This document shows, piece by piece, positions 25,728 to 33,514 of a DNA stretch of 47,733 nt. The notes below the pieces were generated by a model. The model was not told where the DNA came from. It did not search any database and worked only from the letters and a program-made list of their open reading frames with translations. Positions within the stretch are counted from its first letter, which is position 1. The number at the start of each line of letters is the position of its first letter. A program made the translations under genes and the position numbers. Source of the DNA: Limnochordia bacterium (lineage in GTDB: Bacteria; Bacillota; Limnochordia; Darwinibacteriales; DTU012); assembly GCA_007116145.1 (NCBI GenBank), contig SKJB01000037.1, forward strand, positions 1 through 47,733. Direction: 5' to 3'.

Positions 25728-26234
25728 ATGTCCTATCAAGAAAAGCGAACTATCGTTTCGATAATTTCAGGCTTGTTTGTTTTGGGGTTTTATTGCTTCT
25801 ATACCAGCAGTAACTACAGAGCAGGTGTATTGGTTGCAGATGATATTCGAGGCTGGGCAAGTACAATGCTAGTTTTCATTGGTATCGGTATTGTTGCTAC
25901 AATTATTATCCAGATCGGTTTTCATGTACTGCTTTGTATTGCTATTGCAGCGAAACAGAAGATTCTATACGGTAAATGTGATGATAGGGAGATTGATAGA
26001 ATTATTGATTGTGAAACAGTAACAGATGAAATGGATAAATTAATCGAGTTAAAATCATTGCGAATAGGGACGATTGTTATCGGGATTGGATTTGCCACAT
26101 CATTAGTGTCGATAGTCCTGCATTATCCTATGGTGGTGATGATCAACATCTTGTTTATCTCGTTTTTGATAGGATCATTATTTGAAGGCTGTACACAGCT
26201 ATATTTTTATCGAAGGGGCATTAGAAATGGCTAG
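25728..26234 (+). CDS. Four-helix membrane protein paired with an XRE regulator
   Basis: A 168-residue integral membrane protein with hydrophobic helices near residues 8-25, 40-65, 108-130 and 132-152. The short loop between helices 2 and 3 is charged (KCDDREIDRIIDCETVTDE). AAAGGGG lies 7 nt before ATG 25728. Its stop overlaps the next gene, a small XRE regulator, by 8 nt. Such membrane-protein/HTH pairs are common in Bacillota (DUF2178-like arrangement), where the membrane partner may control the regulator. The specific function is unknown. Confidence 0.75.
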   Translation: MSYQEKRTIVSIISGLFVLGFYCFYTSSNYRAGVLVADDIRGWASTMLVFIGIGIVATIIIQIGFHVLLCIAIAAKQKILYGKCDDREIDRIIDCETVTDEMDKLIELKSLRIGTIVIGIGFATSLVSIVLHYPMVVMINILFISFLIGSLFEGCTQLYFYRRGIRNG

Positions 26235-26448
26235 GAAGATCGAGATTACGAATCATATTCGAAGACTACGTTTCTTCGCCAATGAAATGACACAACAGCA
26301 GCTTGCTGAAAAGGTCGGGGTCTCAAGACAGACCATTATTGCCGTAGAGGCGGGGAAGTATTCACCCTCTTTAGAGCTTGCTTTCAATATAGCTGACGTC
26401 TTTGATGTTAAACTTGAGGACGTTTTCGAGTATGAGGTAAAGAATTAA
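26227..26448 (+). CDS. XRE-family regulator of the YgzD type
   Basis: A 73-residue helix-turn-helix protein: LRFFANEMTQQQLAEKVGVS then RQTIIAVEAGKYSPSLELAF and ADVFDVKLEDVFEYE, the standard small Bacillota XRE regulator. ATG 26227 is chosen because AAGGGGC precedes it and family members start 'MKN-x-I'. It overlaps the membrane protein gene and is translated with it. It probably represses the shared promoter at 25667, though no clear operator was found. Confidence 0.88.
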   Translation: MARKIEITNHIRRLRFFANEMTQQQLAEKVGVSRQTIIAVEAGKYSPSLELAFNIADVFDVKLEDVFEYEVKN

Positions 26449-26502
26449 TTGCCACGTCTATAGAAGAAAAAGGTGGGTAACAGTGAAAAAAACTCTTTTA
26501 AT

Positions 26503-26880
26503 TCTATATTCCTTGTTCTAGTGAAGATGCCGATTTGATAGTTAATCATTTTAAGCAAAGTCTAGGTGATAAGGAAAAAAGCATCCTAGAGCGCAGACAT
26601 AAAAATATGAGAGAGTATGGGGATATCCTGCAGCCTAATCTAAACATTGTCCTCTTACAAGGAATCGGTTTTCCTTTACTCAGAAGTTTTTAACTCTGTA
26701 GACTATGATCTGTTTGCTTTTACTCATAAGGATACGGACTTTTTGGTAGTCGATTACTATTGTGTTTCGCCAACTTGTAAGTGTAATGATGTTGTTTTGG
26801 AGTTTTTGAGTTGTAGCACAGACCAGGATGAATATGAGTTAGCCAATCGATTCATTTTGAGCAAGTGTTTCGAGTGTTGA
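26503..26880 (+). pseudogene. Broken gene, possibly SEC-C-related
   Basis: Two frames must be joined to read it. The first gives PCSSEDADLIVNHFKQSL and KKNMREYGDILQPN-like sequence. The second (from about 26647) gives FNSVDYDLFAFTHKDTDFL then YCVSPTCKCNDVVLEF, a Cys-rich motif seen in SEC-C-associated proteins. A short start-like segment upstream (26484) stops at once. The gene appears frameshifted and 5' damaged. The family call is tentative. Confidence 0.4.
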
Positions 26881-27123
26881 AAAAGATGGGGTACAGTTGA
26901 GCAGATCGTTGTATCCATGTGCCATTTGGACTATTTTGTTTGGCGAAGAATCAATGTTCACGCGAAAAGGGAATGGATAAAGTGAAAGAGCTATTAAAAA
27001 AAGTAGCTTACCAACAAGCCAACACACAGTTATAGCTAGGAGTGCCCATTCCTGATGCCATGTGATTTCGAATGCAGGATAGAAAACGAGCTTACTTTCG
27101 ATGTAGCTTCTATCTAATTCCAT
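26839..27123 (-). CDS. Possible small single-helix membrane protein
   Basis: A 94-residue frame on the minus strand. AAGGAG lies 7 nt before ATG 27123, which argues for translation. One long hydrophobic stretch (WALLAITVCWLVGKLLFLIA, residues ~26-45) is the only feature. I do not recognise it. Its 3' end overlaps the 3' end of the opposite broken gene, so it may itself be a truncated relic. Confidence 0.4.
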   Translation of the reverse strand: MELDRSYIESKLVFYPAFEITWHQEWALLAITVCWLVGKLLFLIALSLYPFPFRVNIDSSPNKIVQMAHGYNDLLNCTPSFSTLETLAQNESIG

Positions 27124-27147
27124 TTTCCGACTCCTTGACACTCGTTT

Positions 27148-27181
27148 CTGCAACGAACATGTTTTCATCCGGCCGTTGCAG
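27148..27181. repeat. Inverted repeat in the gap before the Fic gene
   Basis: CTGCAACG and CGTTGCAG are separated by 18 nt. The rest of 27124-27317 holds no recognisable coding sequence. Confidence 0.3.
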
Positions 27182-27317
27182 TTTCACGTATGACAAAGCA
27201 AAACATTTTTAAGGTCAATATCAAGGGACAAAAATGCTGTGATATACGGCGCAACTAAATCTGGGATTTACAGTAGCGGCTGAAATTATTATGCTGTAGT
27301 ATTCTAAAGAAAATCAA

Positions 27318-27353
27318 TTATGAATTCATAAAAGTAAAGAAATGTGATATACT
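27318..27353 (+). promoter_or_regulatory. Palindrome overlapping the Fic gene promoter
   Basis: TTATGAATTCATAA (27318-27331) is a perfect 14-bp palindrome. It covers a weak -35 (TTCATA, 27325-27330), which lies 17 bp from a TATACT -10 (27348-27353). The downstream Fic protein has its own HTH, so it may bind here. Confidence 0.5.
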
Positions 27354-27370
27354 TATCTTGAGGTGATTAT

Positions 27371-28291
27371 ATGCCCATTCAATATGGTAAATTATTCAAC
27401 TTGCTTAAAGAAAGAAAAATTTCGAAGACTGATTTGCAAAAGGAACTTGGAATATCTTCTGCTACTATAGCAAGATTATCAAAAAATGAAGCGATATCAT
27501 TGAAGGTTATGGAGAATATCTGCAGATTATTACATTGTCAACCTGGGGACATTATGGAATTGGCATATGACTTAGACAAGCCATTGTTGAAGCTCTTTAG
27601 GGAAGAAAAAGAAATGAAGTTGAAGGGTGGGCTGTATCACCAGACTCAGATAAAATTAACATACAATTCTAATAGAATAGAAGGTAGCGTGCTTTCAGAA
27701 GATCAAACGCGATATATTTATGAGACAAATACTATTGCAATGTCTAAGGAAGAAGCAACTCCAGTGGATGATATAATTGAAACAATTAATCATTTTGGGT
27801 GTTTTGATTATATGATTGATATTGCTGATCAAGTATTAACAGAAGAAATGATAAAAGAGTTTCATCGCCTAATTAAATTAAATACTTCTGACAGTAGAAA
27901 AGATTGGTTTAATATAGGTGATTATAAGTTAAGGCCTAACATGGTTGGCGAGAGTAAGACTGTTATGCCATCAAGAGTCAGAGGTGAAATGGCTAGATTG
28001 ATTATAGACTATAATTCTTTGGATGAAGTGAAGTTTGAAGATATTATAGAATTTCATTATCGGTTTGAGTCTATACATCCCTTCCAAGATGGAAATGGAA
28101 GAGTCGGGAGAATCATCATGTTTAAGGAATGCTTAAAGTACGGAATTATTCCCTTCATTATCGACGAGCGACATAAGCAGTTTTATTATCGAGGGCTAAA
28201 AGAGTTTGAGTTAGAAAAAGGATTTCTTATTGACACTTGTTATTCTGCACAAGACGAATACCATAAACTTGTTAGATACTTTATTGAATAA
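27371..28291 (+). CDS. HTH-Fic protein (putative AMP-transferase)
   Basis: A 306-residue protein. Residues 1-65 form an XRE helix-turn-helix of the YozG type (GISSATIARLSKNEAISLKV, CQPGDIMEL). The Fic domain has the complete active-site motif HPFQDGNGRVGR from His236. An inhibitory helix motif SNRIEG lies at residues 101-106 in the N-terminal position, as in class II self-inhibited Fic proteins. AMPylation (or another nucleotidyl transfer) of a protein target is expected. GAGGTGATT precedes ATG 27371. No antitoxin-like partner is adjacent. Codon use is AT-richer than its neighbours. Confidence 0.92.
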   Translation: MPIQYGKLFNLLKERKISKTDLQKELGISSATIARLSKNEAISLKVMENICRLLHCQPGDIMELAYDLDKPLLKLFREEKEMKLKGGLYHQTQIKLTYNSNRIEGSVLSEDQTRYIYETNTIAMSKEEATPVDDIIETINHFGCFDYMIDIADQVLTEEMIKEFHRLIKLNTSDSRKDWFNIGDYKLRPNMVGESKTVMPSRVRGEMARLIIDYNSLDEVKFEDIIEFHYRFESIHPFQDGNGRVGRIIMFKECLKYGIIPFIIDERHKQFYYRGLKEFELEKGFLIDTCYSAQDEYHKLVRYFIE

Positions 28292-28739
28292 ATGTTTTCA
28301 CCAAGTGACCTGGGGGGCTTTACGACATCGTTTTTGCTTACTTAAGGTTTCGAATCCGGGTGTGAATGTCGGTTAAGTCCCACGCAAGTTGTCGGTTGAA
28401 TAAAAAGATTACCAGCACCGCTCTACGGCACTGGTATACGTCTCAATTGACCGAACATTGCCCTAAAAATCAGGTGCCTGTAGCATTTCCTCTATTCGAC
28501 CTGTGAGGCTGAGAAACATTAAATTGTTAGCCAAGTAATCAAGGACTTGACCTATCGGAATTTCTAAGATATACGTGTCCTCAGATACTGGATTGACCAA
28601 CGTGATGTCGACGCGGTCATCTTCTTGGATAGACAAACGGTTTACCAATATGATGGTAATGATATTGCATCAAAAGCATTTTTTTGACTTCAGATCCGCA
28701 TCCACAGAGATTATCTTAATTTGTGAAGAGGTAGAAAAT
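28292..28739. other. Gap with hairpin, no clear gene
   Basis: A hairpin TACCAG...CTGGTA with internal CCG/CGG pairs lies at 28410-28436. A 61-codon minus-strand frame (28463-28648) reads like a small globular protein but uses TTG without a ribosome binding site. TTTCGAATCC near 28348 resembles a tRNA T-loop, but flanking bases do not pair. Nothing else was seen. Confidence 0.4.
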
Positions 28740-29202
28740 ATGGACCATAGCAGTATTGTTGTTATCACAGGTGCAAATTCAGGGAGGGGGAAAGCGATTG
28801 CTATTGAGCTTGCTAAGACGGGAGCAGTCATAGTAATGGTTTGGCGGAGCAAGGAGAGGGGAGAAGTTGCTCTTCAAGATGTGAGAAATTTGAGTGGGAA
28901 CAAAATAATGCAGGTGTTATCCTGCCTGGATATCATCAAACAGCCGATGGATATGAACTTCATTTTGGCGTGCTTATGCACAATCAAAGCTAGCCAATGT
29001 CTTATTTACATATGAACTATCAGAAAGGCTGAGTGGAACTGGTGTTACTGCAAACTGTCTTCACCCCGGTCTTCATTGGTCCTCATGCGCAGTGATTAAA
29101 GTTGATAAGACAGAACAAAGGGGCCCAGAGAGTTTTGGCGAAAAGTGGTTTTATATATTTTGCCGAACGGACTTAGGACCGACTTTATTACGCAATGCTT
29201 AG
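28740..29202 (+). pseudogene. Short-chain dehydrogenase/reductase pseudogene
   Basis: ATG 28740 with an upstream GAGG begins [20 protein letters not shown], the Rossmann start of an SDR, and continues to [11 protein letters not shown]. The centre is deleted. A second frame then gives [20 protein letters not shown] (the YxxSK catalytic motif) and [12 protein letters not shown], ending near 29202. The catalytic Ser region and several strands are missing and two frameshifts are needed, so no active enzyme can be made. Confidence 0.8.
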
Positions 29203-29239
29203 GGAAGAATTCAAAGCCAGCACATAAGAGGAGTAGATA

Positions 29240-29291
29240 ATGAAGTTTGCGGCATTTATTGAGGTAGGTAACAACTTAAACTTCAGGGGGT
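29240..29291 (+). pseudogene. YciI-like N-terminal scrap
   Basis: AGAGGAG lies 6 nt before ATG 29240, and the frame opens MKFAAFIEVGNN, close to the usual start of YciI-related proteins (MKFAAFIEY). The resemblance stops after about 12 residues. Confidence 0.3.
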
Positions 29292-29298
29292 TAATCCT

Positions 29299-29654
29299 TT
29301 GGGAAAGCAAATTTTTCAAGTGCTGGTCATATCATTTAAGCGAGAACAGGATCGTGGCAAGTATGCCATATTCCGACAAGCCGATTTAGAGGTGTGGTAA
29401 TTTCTCTCCAATCAACTTATCTCAAGCTAGATAGTTCGGCCAGGATACCAGCAAGTTGTTTCATCGATTTAGCCGATCCTAAGGTATCTTATCTTGATCA
29501 GCATTCCTTTAGAGTCGAAGTGGATCACTCAGTACCACAGATCTCCCGCGAGCATATTGAGTATCGCTGGGTTAGCTATGCTGAGGCAGTGCAATTGCTT
29601 GAGTATGATAGCAACAAAGCCTCACTTAAAGAGCTCAATGCTAGATTAAAGTAA
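29299..29654 (+). pseudogene. Nudix hydrolase pseudogene lacking the Nudix box
   Basis: The first frame (from 29299) reads KQIFQVLVISFKREQDRGKY and then a stop after DLEVW, matching the first strands of NudB-like dihydroneopterin triphosphatases. A second frame gives YLKLDSSARIPASCF, then IEYRWVSYAEAVQLLEYDSN, the C-terminal part of the same family. The segment between, which should carry the GX5EX7REUXEE box, is deleted. Confidence 0.75.
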
Positions 29655-29741
29655 TACTTGGAGCGATAATGAAGACCAAACTTAGGATGAGAGTAACACA
29701 ATTGGGTACAGCGATTCGATACCGTTTTGGGAGGTTTTAAT

Positions 29742-30782
29742 ATGCTTGAGCATGCAAAACTTACAGCTATGCGAATGGAGCGCCAGCTTCTTACTCATAA
29801 GGCAAATGAAACTGAATACAAGGAACTGTACCGTGACATGTCGCCCGGCTACAACGTCTACTGGAACGGCTTCGGTGACCCGCCCACACTGACCTACCGC
29901 GCCGATTTCGACGATATGGAGTACAATCGCGGCAGGCAAGCCGACCGCTCTCTTGTCAAGGTACGGTTGGCGGGCGGGAAACTCGGCTGGGTTACGGCAG
30001 AGGACTTGGAGTTATTTGCCTGCGCCTACACCAAGCCGCTGGACAAGCCCAGTGAGCGGCAGGGAGTCTTGCTGGAACTGATTAAACGCGAAGGCCCGCT
30101 GACCATCCATCAAATGAAGGAATCCACTGGAATGTTGGTTAAGGAAATTACGCCTGCGCTACATCGGTTGCAACAGGCATTTCTTATCTACGAAGATCAA
30201 AACGAAGGGCAGGATGACCGTGGCTGGTACAAATTTGGTGAGATGTTCCCTGAGGTCAATTTAAATCGCTATTCTCGGACGGATGCATTGAAAATTCTGC
30301 TCCAGCGCTTCGCATTCCGCCTAGTCTGGTTTGATTTGTATATGGTTAAATCCTGGTTTAAACTGCCCGTTAAGGACATCAAAACGGCCGTGACCCGACA
30401 GGTTGACGAGAAACTGCTAGTGGATGTGGATGGCGGATATATGCTGCCATCCGATGTGGAACTGTTAGACGGTTACGCCTCCGATCCACCCAAGTCTATA
30501 TATGCCATGCACCGTAATGACTTTTTTGTGATAGCAAACGAACATATCTTGAAAGAGAAGTACCTGCACCCCTACCCAGACACATTGTATTATCTTTTGG
30601 TTGATGGAGAATGGCAAGGCGCAGTAGCAGGGAAATTCCGCTATACGCCAGAGATAGACGATGTGCTGCTCGACCTACCGTCGAAAGAAGCTATTGCGCG
30701 TAAAGATGAAGTGCTGTCAGCAATACGCGGAATCTGCTCGTGGGCACAGGTGCCCAAGCGTTATCAAGGGGGGAAAAATTAG
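29742..30782 (+). CDS. Winged-helix DNA-binding protein (YcaQ/HTH_42-like), GC-rich
   Basis: A 346-residue protein. A winged-helix segment (KREGPLTIHQMKESTGMLVK, EITPALHRLQQAFLIYED) and a C-terminal part ending in YLLVDGEWQGAVAGKFRY resemble the HTH_42 family that includes the YcaQ/AlkX DNA glycosylases. The QxD catalytic motif of YcaQ was not identified, so glycosylase activity is uncertain. GGGAGG precedes ATG 29742. From about 29840 the coding region is clearly richer in G+C than its neighbours, suggesting recent transfer. It sits alone among gene relics. Confidence 0.55.
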   Translation: MLEHAKLTAMRMERQLLTHKANETEYKELYRDMSPGYNVYWNGFGDPPTLTYRADFDDMEYNRGRQADRSLVKVRLAGGKLGWVTAEDLELFACAYTKPLDKPSERQGVLLELIKREGPLTIHQMKESTGMLVKEITPALHRLQQAFLIYEDQNEGQDDRGWYKFGEMFPEVNLNRYSRTDALKILLQRFAFRLVWFDLYMVKSWFKLPVKDIKTAVTRQVDEKLLVDVDGGYMLPSDVELLDGYASDPPKSIYAMHRNDFFVIANEHILKEKYLHPYPDTLYYLLVDGEWQGAVAGKFRYTPEIDDVLLDLPSKEAIARKDEVLSAIRGICSWAQVPKRYQGGKN

Positions 30783-31265
30783 AAATGGAGACGCTTTTTA
30801 TGGTTTATCTGACAGATAGCCCAGACGAAGAGATGTTCAGATTCATATAGGCAATGAACCAAAGTATACTAAAGGCTGTATTCTGTTGGCTAAAGATTAG
30901 AACGAATCGAAGTTGTATTCAATTGGAAGGAGTATGGTAGCTATAATTGAAGCTTTGAATCATATTAAGCAAACATAGCGTAATTAAGGGAGGTTTACAA
31001 TTTTTTTATACATTTATATCAACAGAGATGGAGAAGAGCCAGTTCATGCAAGCAGGAATCTCTATCAAGCGAGCGAAAGTATTAGTAGAGCTGCTTATCG
31101 AGTAGTGTAATCAGTTGATCATAAAAATGGAGTAAATATAAAAAAACTCTTGAGCGTTTGAACTATATAATTGACAGATATGAACAGAAAGTCATTTCCT
31201 GAGAAAATTAGCTGAAAAAGTCAGGGAAGTACTAATTGCGAGCAGCAGAGGAAGGACGATATAAT
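30783..31265. other. Gap without an intact gene
   Basis: It holds a DUF5675-like scrap (30820-30900). A second open stretch near 31010-31110 reads RDGEEPVHASRNLYQAS, with no family recognised. No promoter or hairpin stands out. Confidence 0.4.
30820..30900 (+). pseudogene. DUF5675-like fragment
   Basis: A 26-codon frame reads VQIHIGNEPKYTKGCILLA, like the 'IHxGNxPxDTxGCILxG' core of DUF5675 proteins, which occur in phage-like contexts. Stops flank it on both sides. Confidence 0.45.
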
Positions 31266-32294
31266 ATGCCGAGCATTACATTAGGAAGTACAGGGATAAT
31301 AACCGCTCAGAATGGCTTTGGTGCACTTCCCATTCAAAGAGTAGATATGAAGATTGGGGTCCAAATTCTAAGGAAAGCATATCTAGGCGGGATGACCTTT
31401 TTTGACACCGCACGGGCTTACTCGGACAGTGAGGTAAAGTTAGGGTGGGCATTCGAGGGTATGCGGGACAAGGTGGTCATCGCAACAAAGACGCATTCAA
31501 GTACGCCGGAAGGGTTCTGGCATGATCTTAATAATTCTCTATTGAACCTGAAGACGGATTACATTGATCTGTACCAGTTCCATTGGCCTAAGGTCTGCTA
31601 TAAGCCAGGTGACGGCACAGGGATGTATGAATGTATGTTAGAGGCAAAGAAACAGGGGAAGATCCGGCACATAGGCGTGACCAACCATATGTTGGGTTTA
31701 GCACAGGACTGTATCGATTCTGGGCTATACGAGACCTTGCAGTACCCTTTCAGTTACCTCTCGTCGGAGAAAGAAATTGAGCTAGTAGAAAAATGTAAGA
31801 AAGCCAATATGGGATTTATTGCTATGAAGAGCTTAGCCGGAGGATTGATTACAGATTCAGCTGCGGCATATGCATTTATTTCACAGTACGATAATGTATT
31901 GCCCATCTGGGGCATCCAACACCAGACAGAACTTGACGAGTGGTTAAGCTATATGGATAATCCAGCAGTACTGACCGACGAGCGTAAGGCGTTTATTGAG
32001 AAAGAGAAACAAGAGTTAACCGGTGAATTCTGCCGAGGCTGTGGTTATTGTATGCCATGTCCGGAAGGAATTGCAATCAACACCAGTGCCAGAATGTCTC
32101 TGTTGATTAGGCGCTCTCCGTCGGAAAACCATCTGACACCTAGAGCACAGGATATGATGAAGAAAGTCGAAGACTGTACGGAGTGCGGATTGTGTACGTC
32201 CAAATGCCCATATGGTCTGGATACACCGAAGTTATTAAAGAAGAATTACGCTGATTACAAGCAAATTATCGCTGGTAAAGTACGGGTTAGTTAG
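31266..32294 (+). CDS. Aldo/keto reductase with C-terminal ferredoxin-type Fe-S domain
   Basis: A 342-residue oxidoreductase. The TIM barrel shows FFDTARAYSDSE (catalytic Asp/Tyr), KTHSS (Lys), and DLYQFHWP with the catalytic His. The C-terminus adds two Cys clusters, CRGCGYCMPCP and CTECGLCTSKCP, which should bind [4Fe-4S] centres, as in COG1453-type reductases of anaerobes. ATG 31266 is chosen over an in-frame TTG at 31236 because GGAAGG lies upstream and family members start near 'MPSITLGSTG'. The physiological substrate is not known; electron exchange with ferredoxin is likely. Confidence 0.9.
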   Translation: MPSITLGSTGIITAQNGFGALPIQRVDMKIGVQILRKAYLGGMTFFDTARAYSDSEVKLGWAFEGMRDKVVIATKTHSSTPEGFWHDLNNSLLNLKTDYIDLYQFHWPKVCYKPGDGTGMYECMLEAKKQGKIRHIGVTNHMLGLAQDCIDSGLYETLQYPFSYLSSEKEIELVEKCKKANMGFIAMKSLAGGLITDSAAAYAFISQYDNVLPIWGIQHQTELDEWLSYMDNPAVLTDERKAFIEKEKQELTGEFCRGCGYCMPCPEGIAINTSARMSLLIRRSPSENHLTPRAQDMMKKVEDCTECGLCTSKCPYGLDTPKLLKKNYADYKQIIAGKVRVS

Positions 32295-32298
32295 GATT

Positions 32299-32460
32299 TT
32301 GGAATGGAATAGGCGATTGTCTTTAGAACGAATTGAAGCTACACCTAATCTTGAAGCTAGGGATCTGGTGGTTTTTGCAAACAATCCTTCAGCGAACACA
32401 TCACATCTGCAGAATGTTGAGGTAGTGATTAAGAACGGAAAAATTGTTTTCAGACCCAAG
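32299..32460 (+). pseudogene. Amidohydrolase C-terminal relic
   Basis: The frame reads LERIEATPNLEARDLVVFAN then NPSANTSHLQNVEVVIKNGK. This matches the last ~50 residues of imidazolonepropionase-type amidohydrolases (ADLVVFDxNP, VWVIKNGxIV). The metal-binding barrel is entirely absent. Confidence 0.65.
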
Positions 32461-32487
32461 GCGACGGTTCTTTTGTGCCGTCGCCTT
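32458..32487 (+). terminator. GC-rich hairpin
   Basis: AAGGCGACGG pairs perfectly with CCGTCGCCTT across a 10-nt loop. It lacks a T-tract. It may be the old terminator of the amidohydrolase or an attenuating structure. Confidence 0.4.
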
Positions 32488-32718
32488 GTGAACTGTCGGA
32501 TCAAAAAACACAGAAGAATCGCTAGACCAATGGTACCTCAATTTACCTTGTCGTACAAGCATTTACGTATCAATGCTTCCTATTGGCTCACGAGTTGATT
32601 ATTCAGTTTATTGCAGTAAATGTCAATAGTTTGCTTTTTTGCATTTGTTCAATTTCTTCGTCCTTAATCTGGGTGTAAGCAGATAGTAGAAATTTTTTGA
32701 GAATCTGACGATTACACC

Positions 32719-32747
32719 TTGACAAAAAAACATGTGTTATATATAAT
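32719..32747 (+). promoter_or_regulatory. Consensus promoter of the TetR/ABC exporter operon
   Basis: A perfect TTGACA (32719-32724), 17-bp spacer, perfect TATAAT (32742-32747). The first operator of the 19-bp array covers the -10 box, fitting a strong promoter kept silent by its repressor. Confidence 0.85.
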
Positions 32748-32826
32748 AACATTAGTTATAGAGTATGGCACACGTTATACACTATAACTGTTGATGTTTT
32801 TTATAACTGCCGTTATACCAAATCAT
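32736..32826 (+). promoter_or_regulatory. Array of five operator units at 19-bp spacing
   Basis: Sites of the form GTTATANNNTATAAC start at 32736, 32755, 32774, 32793 and 32812, each exactly 19 bp after the last. The third is a perfect palindrome. The first and second keep most of both halves. The fourth keeps the right half TATAAC and the fifth the left half GTTATA. They run from the -10 box to just before the ribosome binding site of the TetR gene. Confidence 0.8.
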
Positions 32827-32837
32827 CTGTAAGGGAC

Positions 32838-33437
32838 GTGATTATTATTGTTCAACCTAGTGTCTATTCCTATGATAACATTATTGAAGCTGCTTTGGAG
32901 ATACTCCGTGAAGACGGCTGGCGTGCAGTAACCACCCGTGCTATCGCAAAGAAAATTGGTTCCTCGACCATGCCAATCTATTCCAGGGTGAAATCTGTTG
33001 ATGATCTAGAGCAAGATGTGCGCATCAAAGTTCGAGAGATTCTAAAGGAGTTTCAGCGACGCCCGGTCACTTCAGACACACTTTTAAATGTTGCCTTTGG
33101 ATATGTGGCGTTTGCACGAGATGAAACCAATTTATTTCGGTACCTTTATCTAGAACGTCCTGAAAAACTCAGTTCGGAGGATTCGTCAGGTATGAGTGAG
33201 ACATTTGCGTCGGACTTTGGCGAAGATAGCGAAGAGCAAAAAGCACTTGAAAATCTACAGCGTACAGGACACGACGAATTAGTACAATACACTTGGATTT
33301 TCGTTCATGGGCTGGCCACATTAGTAAGCTCAGGAACGTATGGTGCAATCTCTAACGAAGCCATTCTTTGTTTTCTTACAAATGCCGGTGAAGCATTTCA
33401 TCTATGGAGTACGAAGGATGATTCTCAAGACAGTTAG
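32838..33437 (+). CDS. TetR-family regulator
   Basis: A 199-residue protein with an N-terminal TetR DNA-binding domain (IIEAALEILREDGWRAVTTR, AIAKKIGSSTMPIYSRV) and an all-helical ligand domain ending in a TetR_C-like YTWIFVHGLATLV segment. GTG 32838 is only 1 nt from AAGGGA; ATT codons at 32841-32847 fall at better spacing, so the true start is uncertain by a few residues. It precedes an ABC-2 exporter and probably represses it together with itself, binding the 19-bp-periodic sites upstream. Confidence 0.88.
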   Translation: MIIIVQPSVYSYDNIIEAALEILREDGWRAVTTRAIAKKIGSSTMPIYSRVKSVDDLEQDVRIKVREILKEFQRRPVTSDTLLNVAFGYVAFARDETNLFRYLYLERPEKLSSEDSSGMSETFASDFGEDSEEQKALENLQRTGHDELVQYTWIFVHGLATLVSSGTYGAISNEAILCFLTNAGEAFHLWSTKDDSQDS

Positions 33438-33514
33438 TACAGTGTTGTCAATTATACTTCTGAGTAGTAGAGTGCAGATATGCACCGCTCAAAAAATTCC
33501 GAGGAGAGTGTGTG

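Larger units (their letters stand above)
32295..32837. other. Gap with amidohydrolase relic, hairpin and TetR promoter/operators
   Basis: It contains the relic at 32299-32460, the hairpin at 32458-32487, about 220 bp without recognisable content (32490-32710), and then the promoter/operator array of the TetR gene. Confidence 0.5.

Noticed and set aside
28340-28370. TTTCGAATCC, similar to a tRNA T-loop
   Set aside because: The flanking bases do not form a T-stem and no acceptor or anticodon arm can be built.
28463-28648. 61-codon minus-strand frame resembling a small globular protein
   Set aside because: It starts with TTG, has no ribosome binding site and matches no family I know.
31010-31110. 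Open stretch reading RDGEEPVHASRNLYQAS
   Set aside because: No start, no ribosome binding site and no recognisable family; kept only as part of the gap description.
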